Assembly (NCBI GenBank): GCA_948470065.1
Contig: CAOKNO010000029.1
Span: 1 to 32,090, forward strand
Direction: 5' to 3'
Length of the DNA: 32,090 nt
Source of the DNA: an uncultured Eubacterium sp.
GTDB taxonomy: Bacteria; Bacillota; Clostridia; Lachnospirales; Lachnospiraceae
Shown here: piece by piece, positions 32,037-32,090 of the stretch
Position numbering within the stretch: position 1 is the stretch's first letter
How the letters are laid out: every line of letters begins with the position of its first letter
Program-made: the position numbers and the translations under genes
Notes under the pieces: model-generated
The model's database searches: none
Told to the model about the DNA's origin: nothing
Seen by the model: only the letters and a program-made list of their open reading frames with translations

Positions 32037-32090
32037 AGCCAAAGAAGGGACTCGAACCCTCGACCTACGCATTACGAATGCGACGCGCTA
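32037..32090 (-). tRNA. tRNA-Thr (CGU anticodon), partial
   Basis: On the minus strand the 3' part of a tRNA is visible. The anticodon loop TTCGTAA (anticodon CGU, reading ACG threonine) is flanked by CGCA and TGCG. The T arm GAGGG-TTCGAGT-CCCTT follows, then the acceptor strand CTTTGGC with discriminator T. No CCA is encoded. The 5' part (expected to begin GCCAAAG) lies beyond the window end. Confidence 0.9.

Noticed and set aside
32037-32090. tRNA as attachment site of an integrated element
   Set aside because: No integrase, no duplicated tRNA 3' end and no phage or plasmid genes are seen in the window.

Overview
The window reads as a chromosomal segment from an anaerobic gut-type Clostridia, most likely Lachnospiraceae. 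The signs are an anaerobic (CbiD/CbiG-type) cobalamin pathway, large secreted GH43 proteins with Lys-rich Ig-like and Fn3 tails, and strong GGAGG ribosome-binding sites. Every gene I support lies on the minus strand, so the window reads from right to left.

Right part (about 24.4-32.1 kb): a partial tRNA-Thr(CGU) with its terminator, then the corrin-ring operon cbiD-cbiL-cbiF-cbiG-cbiH-cbiJET. The last gene is a single-chain fusion of CbiJ, CbiE and CbiT. An unrecognised 238-aa gene follows 14 bp later. A decayed C-terminal fragment of an Rpn/PD-(D/E)XK-type gene comes next. It is interrupted in frame by a 143-bp MITE-like element with 54-bp inverted arms and a 10-bp target duplication. A second, cut-off copy of this element lies at bases 1-60.

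Middle part (about 15-24 kb): an asnB-pseG-uma2 gene block separates the two cobalamin halves. Then, behind a good promoter at 20263-20291, come a hotdog thioesterase and the late cobalamin genes cbiA, cobT, cobS and cobU. A small ferredoxin and a truncated, degenerate CobU paralogue follow. Together with cbiB at the left edge these cover most of anaerobic B12 synthesis from cobalt-precorrin-2 to adenosylcobalamin-type end steps. CbiC, CbiP, the cobaltochelatase, the corrinoid adenosyltransferase and CobD are not in the window, and I see no cobalamin riboswitch.

Left-middle part (about 10-15 kb): an OmpR-type response regulator, an ABC-2 transporter (ATPase and permease) and a one-membrane-segment histidine kinase form a sensing/export module. 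Two paralogous small acidic-tailed proteins of unknown function follow it. Each carries the same conserved upstream element, so the gene plus its control region looks duplicated.

Left part (0-10 kb): two very large secreted multi-domain GH43 proteins, probably for arabinan, xylan or galactan side chains, are separated by a long hairpin terminator. A small alarmone synthetase gene with its own extended -10 promoter then overlaps cbiB. No single textbook novel system stands out. The best candidates for new biology are the duplicated acidic-tail proteins tied to the two-component/ABC module, the CbiJ-E-T fusion with an insertion in CbiE, the split pair of CobU-like proteins flanking a ferredoxin, and the in-frame mobile palindromic element.
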